64,000 bases of DNA from Verrucomicrobiota bacterium (GTDB lineage Bacteria; Verrucomicrobiota; Verrucomicrobiia; Opitutales; Opitutaceae). Location of the stretch: assembly GCA_023426435.1 (NCBI GenBank), contig JAFAAS010000103.1, forward strand, positions 1-64,000. The letters are read 5' to 3'. Below the pieces are notes generated by a model, which was not told the DNA's origin, did no database searches, and was given only the letters and a program-made list of their open reading frames with translations. Below, piece after piece: positions 43,431 through 52,817 of this stretch (the stretch's first letter is position 1; every line of letters starts with the position of its first letter). The position numbers and the translations under genes are program-made.

Positions 43431-44201
43431 ATGAATTCGCGTAAAGAAATCGTCGAAAACTGGCTGCCGCGCTACACCGGCGTGCCGCTCAAGGAGTTCG
43501 GCGAATACATCCTGCTCACCAACTTCACGCGTTATGTGAAACTCTTCGCCCAGTGGCACCGCGTGCCCGTTCAAGGTCGCGACAAACCCATGCAGAGCGC
43601 CACCGCCGGGAAAATCACCATCATCAACTTCGGGATGGGCAGCGCCACCGCAGCGACCGTCATGGACCTTCTCAGCGCCATCTCACCCAAAGCCGTGCTC
43701 TTCCTCGGCAAATGCGGCGGCGTGAAACATCGCGCCGAAGTAGGCGGCTTCATCCTTCCGATCGCCGCCATCCGCGGCGAGGGCACAAGCAACGACTACT
43801 TCCCACCCGAGGTTCCCGCCCTTCCCGCGTTCGCGCTCCAGAAAGCCATTTCCACCACCATTCGCGAACACGGACACGACTACTGGACCGGCGTCGTTTA
43901 CACCACCAATCGCCGCGTATGGGAACACGACGACCAATTCCGCAAATACCTCAAACGCGTCCACGCCATGGCCGTCGACATGGAGACCGCGACCATCTTC
44001 ACCACCGGGTTCTTCAACCAAATCCCCACCGGCGCGCTGCTGCTCGTTTCCGATCAACCCATGACCCCCGAGGGCGTCAAAACCGCCGAGAGCGATGTCG
44101 TCGTCGACGAGAAATATGTCTCCGACCACATCCGCATCGGCATCGATTCCCTGAAACAGCTCATCAACAAGGGACTCACCGTAAAGCACCTGAAGTTCTG
44201 A
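43431..44201 (+). CDS. amn: AMP nucleosidase-like phosphorylase-fold protein
   Basis: A 256-residue protein of the purine nucleoside phosphorylase fold, closest in my reading to AMP nucleosidases, which split AMP into adenine and ribose 5-phosphate. FGMGSATAATVMDLL, LGKCGGVKHRAEVGGF and AVDMETATIFTTGFF are the conserved substrate segments. It lacks the ~200-residue N-terminal domain of E. coli Amn, so it is the short form. ATG 43431 is the first good start. It stands alone, divergent from the DUF1592 gene. Confidence 0.85.
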   Translation: MNSRKEIVENWLPRYTGVPLKEFGEYILLTNFTRYVKLFAQWHRVPVQGRDKPMQSATAGKITIINFGMGSATAATVMDLLSAISPKAVLFLGKCGGVKHRAEVGGFILPIAAIRGEGTSNDYFPPEVPALPAFALQKAISTTIREHGHDYWTGVVYTTNRRVWEHDDQFRKYLKRVHAMAVDMETATIFTTGFFNQIPTGALLLVSDQPMTPEGVKTAESDVVVDEKYVSDHIRIGIDSLKQLINKGLTVKHLKF

Positions 44202-44250
44202 CACACTTCCACGTCGGCGTCTGCTCGCGGGCGATTCGCTCCCGCGCGCC

Positions 44251-45198
44251 CTATCCTTCCACCACGTCGAACCAGAACGGCACAAACCGCTCCTCTCCGC
44301 CGAGGTTCACCTGCGCCCACACGACATACCGGCCCGCCGTCGGAATCGTGATCTTGAAATTCAGCACCGGTTTCACCGCGTCCGGCTTCCAAGCCGGGTC
44401 CGCCTCCATCGGGTGCAAATGCGCAAATCCACTCCGCGCTTCGTCGAACGCCACCAGGTGCGCATACGCGTCCATCACCGGCTCCATCGGCACCGGCCCG
44501 CCATCGGCCCGCGTCACTTCGAACCGCAAATCCATCGGCACGCGCGCGGTCATCACGTCCGTCGCCGACTTCAGCGTGAAACGATACTCGCTCGCCGCTC
44601 CGTCGCTCGCGCTCGCAACTCCAGTTGCCGCTCGCCCCGCTCCCACGGTCACATCCGCATTCGCATAAAGACCCCGGCTCGTCGCCGAGGGCGTGAAGTC
44701 CGCAAAAACCCGATAAACGCCATCCTTCAACGGCGTGAACTCGAACTCCCACTCTCCCGGCACCCGCCCGGGTCGCGGATGCACGTGCTGATAATCCTCC
44801 AGCGTCGGATCCGCGATCAGCAGATGCAGCCGTTCCGTATGCACCACCAACAGATCTTCCGGACCGATCGGCTTCCCTCCTGAGGTTCGCAAAACCGCCG
44901 TCGCCGTCACCGTTTCGCCCGCCGCCGGCGCACCCGCCAGCTTCACGCTCATCGCGATCGGCGACGCCACCGCGACGACCGGAATGAATTGCGGATTCGA
45001 GGGATCGCAGAACTCGATCGCATTCGGCGCATCCACCCGAAAATCCATGTGGCTCAACGCCGTCCCCGTCGGCAGCCAGCGGAAGAAAACAAAAACCGCC
45101 ACCGCCACCGCCGTGATCCACGCCATCTGACGCAGCTGCCGCGCACTCAGATGCGTCTCCGTTCCCGCTTCGTTCGCTCTCGTCGCTTCAACACTCAT
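44251..45198 (-). CDS. Membrane-anchored periplasmic protein coupled to the SCO gene
   Basis: A 315-residue protein with one N-terminal membrane helix (about 27-45, AWITAVAVAVFVFFRWL) and a large periplasmic part of two beta-rich domains. Each contains a similar block: EFTPLKDGVYRVFADFTPS and NFKITIPTAGRYVVWAQVN. Histidines and methionines cluster in HVHPRPG and FAHLHPMEAD, which could bind copper. I do not recognise a named family; it recalls FixH/YtkA-like domains. The ATG overlaps the SCO stop (ATGA), so it is coupled to copper delivery for the oxidase. Confidence 0.65.
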   Translation of the reverse strand: MSVEATRANEAGTETHLSARQLRQMAWITAVAVAVFVFFRWLPTGTALSHMDFRVDAPNAIEFCDPSNPQFIPVVAVASPIAMSVKLAGAPAAGETVTATAVLRTSGGKPIGPEDLLVVHTERLHLLIADPTLEDYQHVHPRPGRVPGEWEFEFTPLKDGVYRVFADFTPSATSRGLYANADVTVGAGRAATGVASASDGAASEYRFTLKSATDVMTARVPMDLRFEVTRADGGPVPMEPVMDAYAHLVAFDEARSGFAHLHPMEADPAWKPDAVKPVLNFKITIPTAGRYVVWAQVNLGGEERFVPFWFDVVEG

Positions 45199-46142
45199 TT
45201 CGTCATTTTCCCCACAAAGTCCCGCGGCTCCCACGCACTGTGGTCCGTCCGATGCACCAGTCGCCCGTTTTCATCGATCAGGATCGTCGCCAGCGTGTGT
45301 TTGATCAAATCGCCCTCGAATTCCGCGATCACGCCGAAGTTCGCCAGCAGGTCCTTGATCGCGTTCTCCGGTCCCGTGAGAAACGTGAAATTCGACGTAT
45401 CGATGCCGCGCGTATCCGCATATTCCTTCAACACGCCGGGCGTGTCGTAAGCAGGATCGAGCGTGATCGAGACGAGCTCGAGATTCGCCACGCCCGCCTC
45501 ACGCGCGAGTTTCTGCACTTGCGTCATCTTCACCGTCGCCGCGGGACACATCGTGGCGATCGGGCAGCGGGTGAAGATGAAGTTCAACATCACTTTCTTC
45601 CCGCGAAACTTTCCACTCTCCACCACCGCGCCTGTCTGATCGTAAAGCGCGAAATCCGGCATGTTCTCGCCGATCTCGCGATAAGCCGAACGCCCCCGGC
45701 TCAACGTCTCCTGGCGCAACGCATTCGCCTTCGCCTCCACCGCGCGCTTCGCCGCCTGATCGTCCGGCCAGATTTGCTCGAGCTTCCAATCGCCGCCTTC
45801 CGTCTCCGGCTCCACCAAGGTCGCGCGAATTCGCTGACCTTCCTTCGCCGTGGCGATGTCGCCGCGCGCCACGACAAACTCCATCGTCATCGCCGGCATG
45901 AATCCCGGAATCTCGTCGTGCCGCACGACCAGCACGTTTCGCTCCGCATCAATCGACAACACTTCGCCCGTCAACGGATACCGGCCTTTCGTCGCTTCCG
46001 CCGCGTCGCTTCCTCCTCCCGAACAACCGGCCTGAAACGCCGACAGCAGCAACGCGCCGAACAGCACCAAAGACGCACGCACCACGCGGCTCTTCTTTGC
46101 GACGCTTCCGCCTTTCTGTGTCTCACGGATATTAGCAGGCAT
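45195..46142 (-). CDS. CusF-like domain fused to an SCO1/SenC copper chaperone (lipoprotein)
   Basis: A 315-residue lipoprotein (lipid cysteine C40 in SAFQAGCSGG). Residues about 52-125 form a CusF-like copper domain: LTGEVLSIDAERNVLVVRH followed by FMPAMTMEF, the usual Met-rich site. Residues about 155-315 form an SCO thioredoxin-fold domain with copper cysteines C193 and C199 in RCPIATMCP and a histidine in LIKHTLATILID. SCO proteins load the CuA site of oxidase subunit II, which is encoded nearby. ATG 46142 is chosen; a GTG 13 codons later would also give a lipoprotein. It diverges from ctaA. Confidence 0.87.
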   Translation of the reverse strand: MPANIRETQKGGSVAKKSRVVRASLVLFGALLLSAFQAGCSGGGSDAAEATKGRYPLTGEVLSIDAERNVLVVRHDEIPGFMPAMTMEFVVARGDIATAKEGQRIRATLVEPETEGGDWKLEQIWPDDQAAKRAVEAKANALRQETLSRGRSAYREIGENMPDFALYDQTGAVVESGKFRGKKVMLNFIFTRCPIATMCPAATVKMTQVQKLAREAGVANLELVSITLDPAYDTPGVLKEYADTRGIDTSNFTFLTGPENAIKDLLANFGVIAEFEGDLIKHTLATILIDENGRLVHRTDHSAWEPRDFVGKMTK

Positions 46143-46228
46143 CACGCTACGGATTCGCCGCCGGAAAAAATTGTCAAAGGGTTTGCGGCCCACAGCAGGT
46201 CGCCTTCTGCTCGCCAATCCACACCGTC

Positions 46229-47209
46229 ATGACCGCCTTTTCCGGACTTCGACGCACTTCCACCTACAAACCCGCCGTCGCCTGGTTCGCCGCATTCGGC
46301 AGCGTTTGGGTTTTCCTCATCGTCGTGCTCGGCGCTTTCACCACCAGCATCGGCGCCGGAATGGTGTTTCCCGATTGGCCCCTTTCCAACGGCTCCATCA
46401 ACCCCGAGGGCTGGCTCACCGACATCGCCATGTTCGCCGAACATTCGCACCGGCTCACCGCCGCCGTGATGAGTGCGATCACCGTCGTTCTGGCAATTTG
46501 GATACATCGCACCGAGGAACGTTCCTGGCTGCGCCGGCTCGCCTGGTTCGCCGCCGCCCTCGTGCTCGTGCAAGCCCTCATCGGCGGCCTGCGCGTGCTG
46601 CTCGATCACCTGCACGTCGAAATGGTCAACACCAGCGTCGGCCGCCTGTTCGCCATGGTGCACGCGTGCCTCGCCCAGCTGTTCGTCTGCACGCTCTTCG
46701 CCGTCGCCATCGCCTCCACCCGCGGCTGGATCGAACGCCCCATCGCCGTCGGCTCCGCCGTCCGGCGCGCCGGTCTGATCTGCTGCGTCTTGCTCTTCGT
46801 CCAGCTCGCGATCGCCGCCGTCATGCGCCACAGCTTCGCCGGCCTCGCGATCCCAGTATTCCCTTACTCCACCGCCGACGGACACTGGCTCCCGGAACTC
46901 TGGAATTTCCGCATCGGCATCCATTTCGCCCATCGCGTCATGGCCCTCGTCCTCGCCGTCGCGATCATCTGGTTCGCCATCCGCATCCGCCTCGATCGCG
47001 CATCCACCGTTCTGATGCGCATCGGCTCGTCGGCCATCGTCGCACTTCTCTCCATTCAAATCATTCTGGGCGCGAAAATCATCTGGACCAGTCGCTCCGC
47101 CGACATGACCACCGCCCACGTGCTGGTGGGCGCGCTCACGCTCGCCGTCACGTTCTGGCTCACCTGGCTCGCCCATCGCGACGCCGTCGAGCAGCCGACG
47201 CACGCATGA
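46229..47209 (+). CDS. ctaA: Heme A synthase (COX15/CtaA)
   Basis: A 326-residue membrane protein with eight predicted helices. Conserved heme-ligand histidines are in AEHSHRLTA, MVHACLAQL, HFAHRVMALVL and TTAHVLVGA. It hydroxylates and oxidises the methyl group of heme O to give heme A for the aa3 centre. The stop overlaps ctaB by 4 bases (ATGA at 47206-47209), so heme A synthesis genes are translationally coupled. Confidence 0.93.
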   Translation: MTAFSGLRRTSTYKPAVAWFAAFGSVWVFLIVVLGAFTTSIGAGMVFPDWPLSNGSINPEGWLTDIAMFAEHSHRLTAAVMSAITVVLAIWIHRTEERSWLRRLAWFAAALVLVQALIGGLRVLLDHLHVEMVNTSVGRLFAMVHACLAQLFVCTLFAVAIASTRGWIERPIAVGSAVRRAGLICCVLLFVQLAIAAVMRHSFAGLAIPVFPYSTADGHWLPELWNFRIGIHFAHRVMALVLAVAIIWFAIRIRLDRASTVLMRIGSSAIVALLSIQIILGAKIIWTSRSADMTTAHVLVGALTLAVTFWLTWLAHRDAVEQPTHA

Positions 47210-48093
47210 CCGCACCGGCCGCAGCAGGCGCGAAGTTCGCCGACTATCTCGAGCTCACCAAGCCGCGGCTGAGCCTGCTTTCCGTCCTCACCACGATCGT
47301 CGGCTACTTCGCCGCTCGTCCCGACCAGGGCAGCTTCCATCTCTTGATGCTGGTGGTCTGCACGTCGCTCGCCGCCGCCGGCGTCGCCGCGCTGAATCAA
47401 TTTCTCGAATCCGACACCGACGCGCGCATGAAGCGCACCGCGACGCGCCCCATCCCCGCCGGCAAAGTAGCCACCGGCTCCGCCTTCGTGCTCGGCGTGC
47501 TCATGTGCATCGTTTCGCTGTTCCTCATGTGGGCGACCGTGGGACGGCTCGCGTCGCTTTTCACGCTTCTCACGATCTTCTCCTACCTCGGCTGGTATAC
47601 GCCCGCTAAACGTCGTTCGCGCTGGAGCACCGAGATCGGCGCCATCGCCGGCGCGTTCCCCCCCCTGATCGGCTGGGCCGCCGCCGAAGGCACCGTCACG
47701 GCGCTCGGCTGGATTCTTTTCGCCGTGCTCATCTTCTGGCAGATCCCGCACTTCATGGCGATCGCGTGGATCTATCGCCGCGACTACTCCGCCGTCGATT
47801 TTCCCATGTTGCCCGTGCGCGACGAAGCCGGCGGCAAAGTCGCCGTCTGGTCCCTCGTCAACACGATCGCCCTCGTCGTCGTGACCGTGCTGCCTTACTT
47901 CCTCGGTCTCACCACGTGGATCTATCTTGCCGCCGCTGTCGTAACCGGCGCGTGGTTCCTCTGGCGCGCCATCGTCTTCCTTCGCCCCGCCGCGCGCGAT
48001 GTCGCTGCGCGCAAACTCTTCTTCTGCTCGATCGCTTACCTGCCGCTCGTGTTGTGCGCCCTCGTCGCCGACCGGCTGATCTTTTTGCCATGA
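47206..48093 (+). CDS. ctaB: Protoheme IX farnesyltransferase (heme O synthase)
   Basis: A 295-residue UbiA-type prenyltransferase. The first Asp-rich motif is NQFLESDTDARMKRTATRP and the second region is AIAWIYRRDYSAVDFPMLP. It attaches a farnesyl group to heme B. The protein has about nine helices. The start overlaps the ctaA stop, and the stop overlaps the DUF420 start (ATGA), so three genes form one tight operon. Confidence 0.94.
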   Translation: MTAPAAAGAKFADYLELTKPRLSLLSVLTTIVGYFAARPDQGSFHLLMLVVCTSLAAAGVAALNQFLESDTDARMKRTATRPIPAGKVATGSAFVLGVLMCIVSLFLMWATVGRLASLFTLLTIFSYLGWYTPAKRRSRWSTEIGAIAGAFPPLIGWAAAEGTVTALGWILFAVLIFWQIPHFMAIAWIYRRDYSAVDFPMLPVRDEAGGKVAVWSLVNTIALVVVTVLPYFLGLTTWIYLAAAVVTGAWFLWRAIVFLRPAARDVAARKLFFCSIAYLPLVLCALVADRLIFLP

Positions 48094-48557
48094 CGATCCA
48101 CGACATCCCGGCGCTCAACGCCGCGCTCAACGCGACCGCGACGGTCCTGATCGTGCTCGGCTTTATCCAGATCAAATCCGCCCAGCGCGCGCACGATGTC
48201 GCCCTCCGCTCCTCGCGCATCCTCACGCACCGCCGCCTCATGCTCGCCGCGGGCGCCGTCTCGGCCGTTTTTCTCGTCGGCTACGTCGGCCACAAAATCG
48301 CCGTGCGCGGCGTGCACACGCCTTTCGGCGGCGAAGGCCTGATTCGCAGTCTCTACTATGTAATGCTGCTCACGCACATCCTGCTCGCGATGGCCATCGC
48401 GTGGCTCGTGCCGTGGACTTTCTACCTCGCGCTCAAGGGCCACGTCGAACGCCACCGCGCCTGGGCCAGGTGGACGTATCCAATTTGGCTCTACGTCAGC
48501 GTCACCGGCGTGCTCGTCTATTTCTTCCTCTACCAGTGGTGGCCCGCCGCGCGCTAG
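48090..48557 (+). CDS. DUF420 (CtaM-like) membrane protein
   Basis: A 155-residue protein with four membrane helices. The segments LTHRRLMLAAGAVSAVFLVGY, GHKIAVRGVHTPFGG and LLTHILLAMAIAW match DUF420, whose member CtaM is needed for maturation of some heme-copper oxidases. It overlaps ctaB by 4 bases, supporting a role in oxidase assembly. Stop TAG at 48555-48557. Confidence 0.88.
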   Translation: MTIHDIPALNAALNATATVLIVLGFIQIKSAQRAHDVALRSSRILTHRRLMLAAGAVSAVFLVGYVGHKIAVRGVHTPFGGEGLIRSLYYVMLLTHILLAMAIAWLVPWTFYLALKGHVERHRAWARWTYPIWLYVSVTGVLVYFFLYQWWPAAR

Positions 48558-48574
48558 GCGCGTAGCCGCTCCGC

Positions 48575-48704
48575 GTTCTGCGTTCGGAGTTCGGAGTTTC
48601 AGATCCGCCGCCAAGCGACAAAAAAGCCGCACGATTTGTGCGGCTGTGCTTAACCCAATGTGATCCGCGGCTCGGAACTCCGAACCGGGAACACGGAACC
48701 GACG
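48575..48704. repeat. Inverted pair of heptad-period arrays around a terminator
   Basis: Left arm: gttctgc, gttcgga, gttcgga, gtttcag (48575-48602). Right arm: gctcgga, actccga, accggga, acacgga, accgacg (48670-48704). Eleven bases (48582-48592 and 48675-48685) are perfectly complementary. The element sits between convergent genes (DUF420 and the azurin-like gene) and encloses the terminator at 48619-48645. Confidence 0.88.
48619..48645 (-). terminator. Intrinsic terminator after the azurin-like gene
   Basis: Arms agccgcac (48625-48632) and gtgcggct (48638-48645) are perfectly complementary, with loop gattt. On the minus strand the stem is followed by TTTTTT. Confidence 0.88.
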
Positions 48705-48705
48705 T

Positions 48706-49224
48706 TCACTTCACCACCAACGTCCCGCGCATCCCCACCTGATAGTGCGCCGGGAAGGAGCACAGGAACGGGTAATCGCCCGCTTCGTTCGGGACGGTGA
48801 ACGTGATCTCATCCGACTTGCGCGGCCCGAGCATCGCGGTGTGCGCGACGACTTGGTCCTTGAGCGCCGGCGGAATGTAGTCGGTGGCCTTCGCCGTCAT
48901 GGCCGCAGCGTTGAACGCCGCCGCATCGACGCCCTTCTTCAGGAGCACCCAATTGTGCCCCATGACTTCCTTCGGCTGGGTGCCGATGTTCCGCAGCACG
49001 ACTTTCAACTGCTCCCCGGGCTTGGCCTCGATCGTCTGCACGTTGAATTTCATGTTGTCACCGGCCGTGATCTCGATCGTGCGAACACCCGCCGTTTGCT
49101 CTTTCGCGGCCGAAGCGGACGCATCGCCCGCGGAACCGCCGGCGTTCGCCGCCGGGTCGTTCTTCGAACAACCAACTGCAGCGAGAGCAGCAACTAACGT
49201 GATGAAAAGGGAACGGATTTTCAT
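48706..49224 (-). CDS. Azurin-like blue copper lipoprotein
   Basis: A 172-residue lipoprotein (lipid cysteine C19 in LAAVGCSKN), followed by a Gly/Ala/Ser linker and a cupredoxin domain. Copper ligands H90 (VMGHNW), C155, H160 and M165 (LCSFPAHYQVGM) match azurin. It should carry single electrons in the periplasm, probably to or from the neighbouring caa3 oxidase or the cytochromes at 38-39 kb. ATG 49224 starts the lipoprotein signal. It diverges from coxB. Confidence 0.92.
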   Translation of the reverse strand: MKIRSLFITLVAALAAVGCSKNDPAANAGGSAGDASASAAKEQTAGVRTIEITAGDNMKFNVQTIEAKPGEQLKVVLRNIGTQPKEVMGHNWVLLKKGVDAAAFNAAAMTAKATDYIPPALKDQVVAHTAMLGPRKSDEITFTVPNEAGDYPFLCSFPAHYQVGMRGTLVVK

Positions 49225-49315
49225 GGCGGAAGCACCGTCGGACACCGGCCCGCGAAACGCAAACCCGAAGCTCCGCGAACGGCGTTGTGCGCGCGGCTAA
49301 TATATCACTTAAGCA

Positions 49316-49414
49316 GGACAATAAATGCGCAGCGAATCGCAAAGGATGGCAAAAAAGGCGGAATAGGGCTTGAAATGGGTTCCCCATGTCGGACTCTTTT
49401 GGACGGTATTGTCC
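49316..49414. promoter_or_regulatory. Divergent regulatory region between the azurin-like gene and coxB
   Basis: An AT-rich stretch (taatatatcactta, 49298-49311) is followed by GGACAATA (49316-49323) and, 83 bases later, TATTGTCC (49407-49414), an exact inverted copy. The second lies in GGACGGTATTGTCC, itself a short dyad. These could be operator half-sites for the oxidase operon. No regulator is identified. Confidence 0.35.
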
Positions 49415-49446
49415 CGAAATCTCCCTCGCCATTTTCGGCAGCACAC

Positions 49447-50739
49447 ATGCGTTTGATCTCCCTTTTCCCCCGCTCGTTGCGTCGAGTCGGCCCGTTCGCG
49501 CGGGCGTGCTCCAGCCGTTCGCTGGCGGCGATCTCCGGCCTCGCCGTGATGACGTTGCTGACCGGCTGCGACCTAAATTTCTGGCGCATGGACGGACCGA
49601 TGTCGACTTACGACACCGCCGGTCCGGTCGCTGAAGTTCAAAAGAACATCTTCATGGTGACGGTGTGGGTCACCGTGACGGTCTTCGTTCTCGTCGCCGC
49701 CGTCCTCACTTACGCCACTTGGAAGTTCCGCGCTCGCACCGCCGCCGACGAACACGCCGAACCGCCGCCGCAAAGCCACGGCAACCCGCTCATCGAACTA
49801 GGCCTCATCGGCGCTTCCGTTCTCGCGCTCGTCATCATCGCGGTTCCCACCCTCAAGGGCATCTGGTTCACCTACGACATCCCCGCCGAGGAAAAGGAAA
49901 CCGCCTACGAAGTCACCGCGCAGGGCTATCAGTGGTGGTTCCGCTTCGAATACCCGAGCGAGCAAATCGAAGGCGTCGGTCAACTCGTCTCCGCCAACGA
50001 GCTCGTCATTCCCGCCGGCCGCGCCGTTCGCGTGAACCTCCGCGGCATGGACGTCATCCACAGCTTCTGGGTCCCGCGTCTCGCCGGCAAGGTCGACATG
50101 ATTCCCAACCGCGCGAATCACCTCTGGCTCAAAGCCGACCAGCCCGGCTACTTCTGGGGCCAATGCGCCGAATACTGCGGCGACTCCCACGCCGTGATGC
50201 GCTTCCGCGTGATCGCTCTCGAGGAGAGCGAATTCAACGAATGGCTCGAACAGCAAACCGCCCCCGCCCGCACGGTTCAAGCCGTCGCCAGCGGCGCCAC
50301 CGGCGAAGCTCGCGCGCAGTTCGCCTCCTTCCGCACCGATTGGAAGATGAACGAGGCCGGCTACACCGATAAATACGACCTCAACCCGCTCGAATCCTGG
50401 CGCGCCAAGCAGTTCCCCGAAAAGAACGAAGACCCCGCGCTCATCGCCAAGGGCCGCGAACTCTTCGAGTCCAAGACGTGCTTCTCCTGCCACACCGTGC
50501 GCGGCAATCACGTCGGCGGCAGCGCCGCGTATCCGGATCTCACCCACTTCGGCTCCCGCACCACACTCGCGGCCGGTCTCCTCGACAATGAGCCCGACCA
50601 AGTCGCCCGCTGGCTCATGTTCCCCAACGACGTGAAGCCGGGCAACAAGATGTGGACCGAGGGCTATCTCAAGAACAACATCCAGCTCACGCAGGAAGAC
50701 GTCGCCGCGCTCGTCGCTTATCTCGACAGCCTGAAGTAA
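49447..50739 (+). CDS. coxB: Cytochrome c oxidase subunit II with fused cytochrome c (caa3 type)
   Basis: A 430-residue lipoprotein (lipobox LLTGCD, C41) with two membrane helices (about 69-91 and 115-139). The CuA site uses H205, C240, C244, H248 and M251 (GQCAEYCGDSHAVM). A C-terminal cytochrome c domain has C345-x2-C348-H349 (CFSCHT), which makes this a caa3 enzyme that takes electrons directly from its own heme c. A ~55-residue spacer (270-325) separates the two. ATG 49447 gives the lipoprotein signal. First gene of coxBACD. Confidence 0.95.
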   Translation: MRLISLFPRSLRRVGPFARACSSRSLAAISGLAVMTLLTGCDLNFWRMDGPMSTYDTAGPVAEVQKNIFMVTVWVTVTVFVLVAAVLTYATWKFRARTAADEHAEPPPQSHGNPLIELGLIGASVLALVIIAVPTLKGIWFTYDIPAEEKETAYEVTAQGYQWWFRFEYPSEQIEGVGQLVSANELVIPAGRAVRVNLRGMDVIHSFWVPRLAGKVDMIPNRANHLWLKADQPGYFWGQCAEYCGDSHAVMRFRVIALEESEFNEWLEQQTAPARTVQAVASGATGEARAQFASFRTDWKMNEAGYTDKYDLNPLESWRAKQFPEKNEDPALIAKGRELFESKTCFSCHTVRGNHVGGSAAYPDLTHFGSRTTLAAGLLDNEPDQVARWLMFPNDVKPGNKMWTEGYLKNNIQLTQEDVAALVAYLDSLK

Positions 50740-50791
50740 TCCCTCCCCCGCTTCAGGTCGTCACACCGCTCCCACCCACCTCCCTTTCCAC

Positions 50792-52765
50792 ATGGACGCA
50801 TCGGTCAAGTCAGACTTCATCGCGCACGAACAACCCGCGCGCGGCAAACCGTTCGTGCTTTGGCGCCCCACTGCGAAGACCGGCATCATGAGCTGGCTCA
50901 CCACGGTCGACCACAAGCGAATCGGTTTCCTCTACGGCGTATTCGCCCTGTTCTTCTTCCTCGTTGGCGGCTTCGAAGCGCTCCTCATCCGCGCCCAGCT
51001 GATGTTCCCCAACAACGACGTGCTCACCGCGCAGCAATACAACACGCTGTTCACGATGCACGGCACCACGATGATCTTCCTCGCGGTGATGCCCCTCGGC
51101 TCCGCGTTCTTCAACTTCATCATGCCGCTCCAGATCGGCGCGCGCGACGTCGCCTTCCCGCGGCTCAACTCCTTCTCGCTCTGGATGTTCGTGGTAGGCG
51201 CGATCATCATCAACATCGGCTGGTTCCACCCGGGCGGCGCGCCGGACGGCGGCTGGTTCGGCTACGCTCCTCTCACCTCGAAACAATTCATCCCGCGCAA
51301 CTCGATCGATTTCTGGGTAATGGGCCTGCAGTTCCTCGGCGTCTCTTCCATCGCCGCCGCGCTGAACTTCATCGTCACCATCATCAACATGCGCGCTCCG
51401 GGCATGACGATGATGCGCCTGCCAGTCTTCACGTGGATGACGCTCATCACGTCCTTCCTCATCATCCTCTCCTTCCCCGCCATCACCATCGCGCTGGTCG
51501 AGCTCATGATGGATCGCCAGTTCGGCACCAACTTCTTCGAGGTCTCCAACGGCGGTCTCCCCATCCTCTGGCAGCACCTTTTCTGGATCTTCGGTCACCC
51601 CGAGGTTTACATCCTCATCCTCCCGGCGATGGGCATCGTGTCGGAAATCCTCCCGACCTTCTCCCGCAAACCGCTCTTCGGTTACCCGATCGTCGTCTTC
51701 TCGGGCGCCTGCATCGGCTTCCTCGGCTTCGCGGTGTGGTCCCACCACATGTTCACCACGGGCATGGGCACCGTCGCCACCGCCGCATTCGCGCTCGCCA
51801 CGATGGCCATCGCAGTCCCGACCGGCGTGAAGATCTTCAACTGGATCGGCACCATCTGGGGCGGACACCTTCAGATGCGCACGCCGATGATGTTCGCCCT
51901 CGGCTTCGTCTGGATGTTCATGATCGGCGGCTTCTCCGGCGTCATGCACTCCTCCGCTCCGGCCGACGCGCAGCAGCAGGACAGCTATTTCGTCATCGCC
52001 CACTTCCACTACGTGCTCATCGGCGGCTCGCTCTTCGCGCTGCTCGCCGGCATCCACTACTGGTTCCCGCTGATGTTCGGCCGCAAGGTCTCCGAGTTCT
52101 GGGGCAAGCTCTCGTTCTGGGTCATCTTCATCGGCTTCAACGTCACGTTCTTCCCCATGCACTTCCTGGGGCTCAACGGCATGCCGCGCCGCACGTTCAC
52201 CTACGACGGCAACATGGGTTGGAACGTCCCGAACTACATCGCCACGATCGGCGCATTCATGCTCGGCATCGGCGTCGTGATCTACTTCGCAGTCGTCATC
52301 TACACCTACCTGAAGGGCGAAAAGGTTTCCCGCGATCCGTGGGACGGCCGCACGCTCGAATGGTCGGTCCCCGCCCTCCCGCCGCCGGAATATAACTTCG
52401 TCGCAATTCCCACCGTCCACGCCCGCGACGCCTTCTGGTATGAAAAACACCACAAGGAGGAGATCGCGAAAGAGAAGGCCCAGCACGCCAAGGAAGAGGA
52501 AGCTCACGGCGGCATCCACATGCCTTTCCAATCGATCTACCCGCTGATCGCTTCGATCGGTCTGCTCATTCTTGGCATCGCCTCCAGCGCCATGGACTCC
52601 AATCCGGAGCCCGGCATCCACGCCAAGTTGATCACCGCCCTCGTGGGCGGCGCGATCTTCCTCATCGGCGTCTATCTCTGGGCGCTCGAAGGATCCGACG
52701 GCTATCACATCCACCTCGATAAGGACGGCAAAGTGATCGAGGAAGATCACCACGCCAAACACTGA
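50792..52765 (+). CDS. coxA: Cytochrome c oxidase subunit I
   Basis: A 657-residue heme-copper oxidase core with about 14 helices, including a C-terminal extension after a charged segment (EEIAKEKAQHAKEEEAHGG). The CuB/heme a3 region is GHPEVYILILPAMG (with the Tyr for the His-Tyr crosslink), WSHHMFTTGM and FHYVLIGG. A-type features suggest proton pumping. It reduces oxygen to water at the inner membrane. It lies 52 bases after coxB. Confidence 0.96.
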   Translation: MDASVKSDFIAHEQPARGKPFVLWRPTAKTGIMSWLTTVDHKRIGFLYGVFALFFFLVGGFEALLIRAQLMFPNNDVLTAQQYNTLFTMHGTTMIFLAVMPLGSAFFNFIMPLQIGARDVAFPRLNSFSLWMFVVGAIIINIGWFHPGGAPDGGWFGYAPLTSKQFIPRNSIDFWVMGLQFLGVSSIAAALNFIVTIINMRAPGMTMMRLPVFTWMTLITSFLIILSFPAITIALVELMMDRQFGTNFFEVSNGGLPILWQHLFWIFGHPEVYILILPAMGIVSEILPTFSRKPLFGYPIVVFSGACIGFLGFAVWSHHMFTTGMGTVATAAFALATMAIAVPTGVKIFNWIGTIWGGHLQMRTPMMFALGFVWMFMIGGFSGVMHSSAPADAQQQDSYFVIAHFHYVLIGGSLFALLAGIHYWFPLMFGRKVSEFWGKLSFWVIFIGFNVTFFPMHFLGLNGMPRRTFTYDGNMGWNVPNYIATIGAFMLGIGVVIYFAVVIYTYLKGEKVSRDPWDGRTLEWSVPALPPPEYNFVAIPTVHARDAFWYEKHHKEEIAKEKAQHAKEEEAHGGIHMPFQSIYPLIASIGLLILGIASSAMDSNPEPGIHAKLITALVGGAIFLIGVYLWALEGSDGYHIHLDKDGKVIEEDHHAKH

Positions 52766-52817
52766 GGCTGCGCCCGCGCAGATCCCAACTCCGCTCCCGA
52801 AAACTCTTCTTCCGCAA

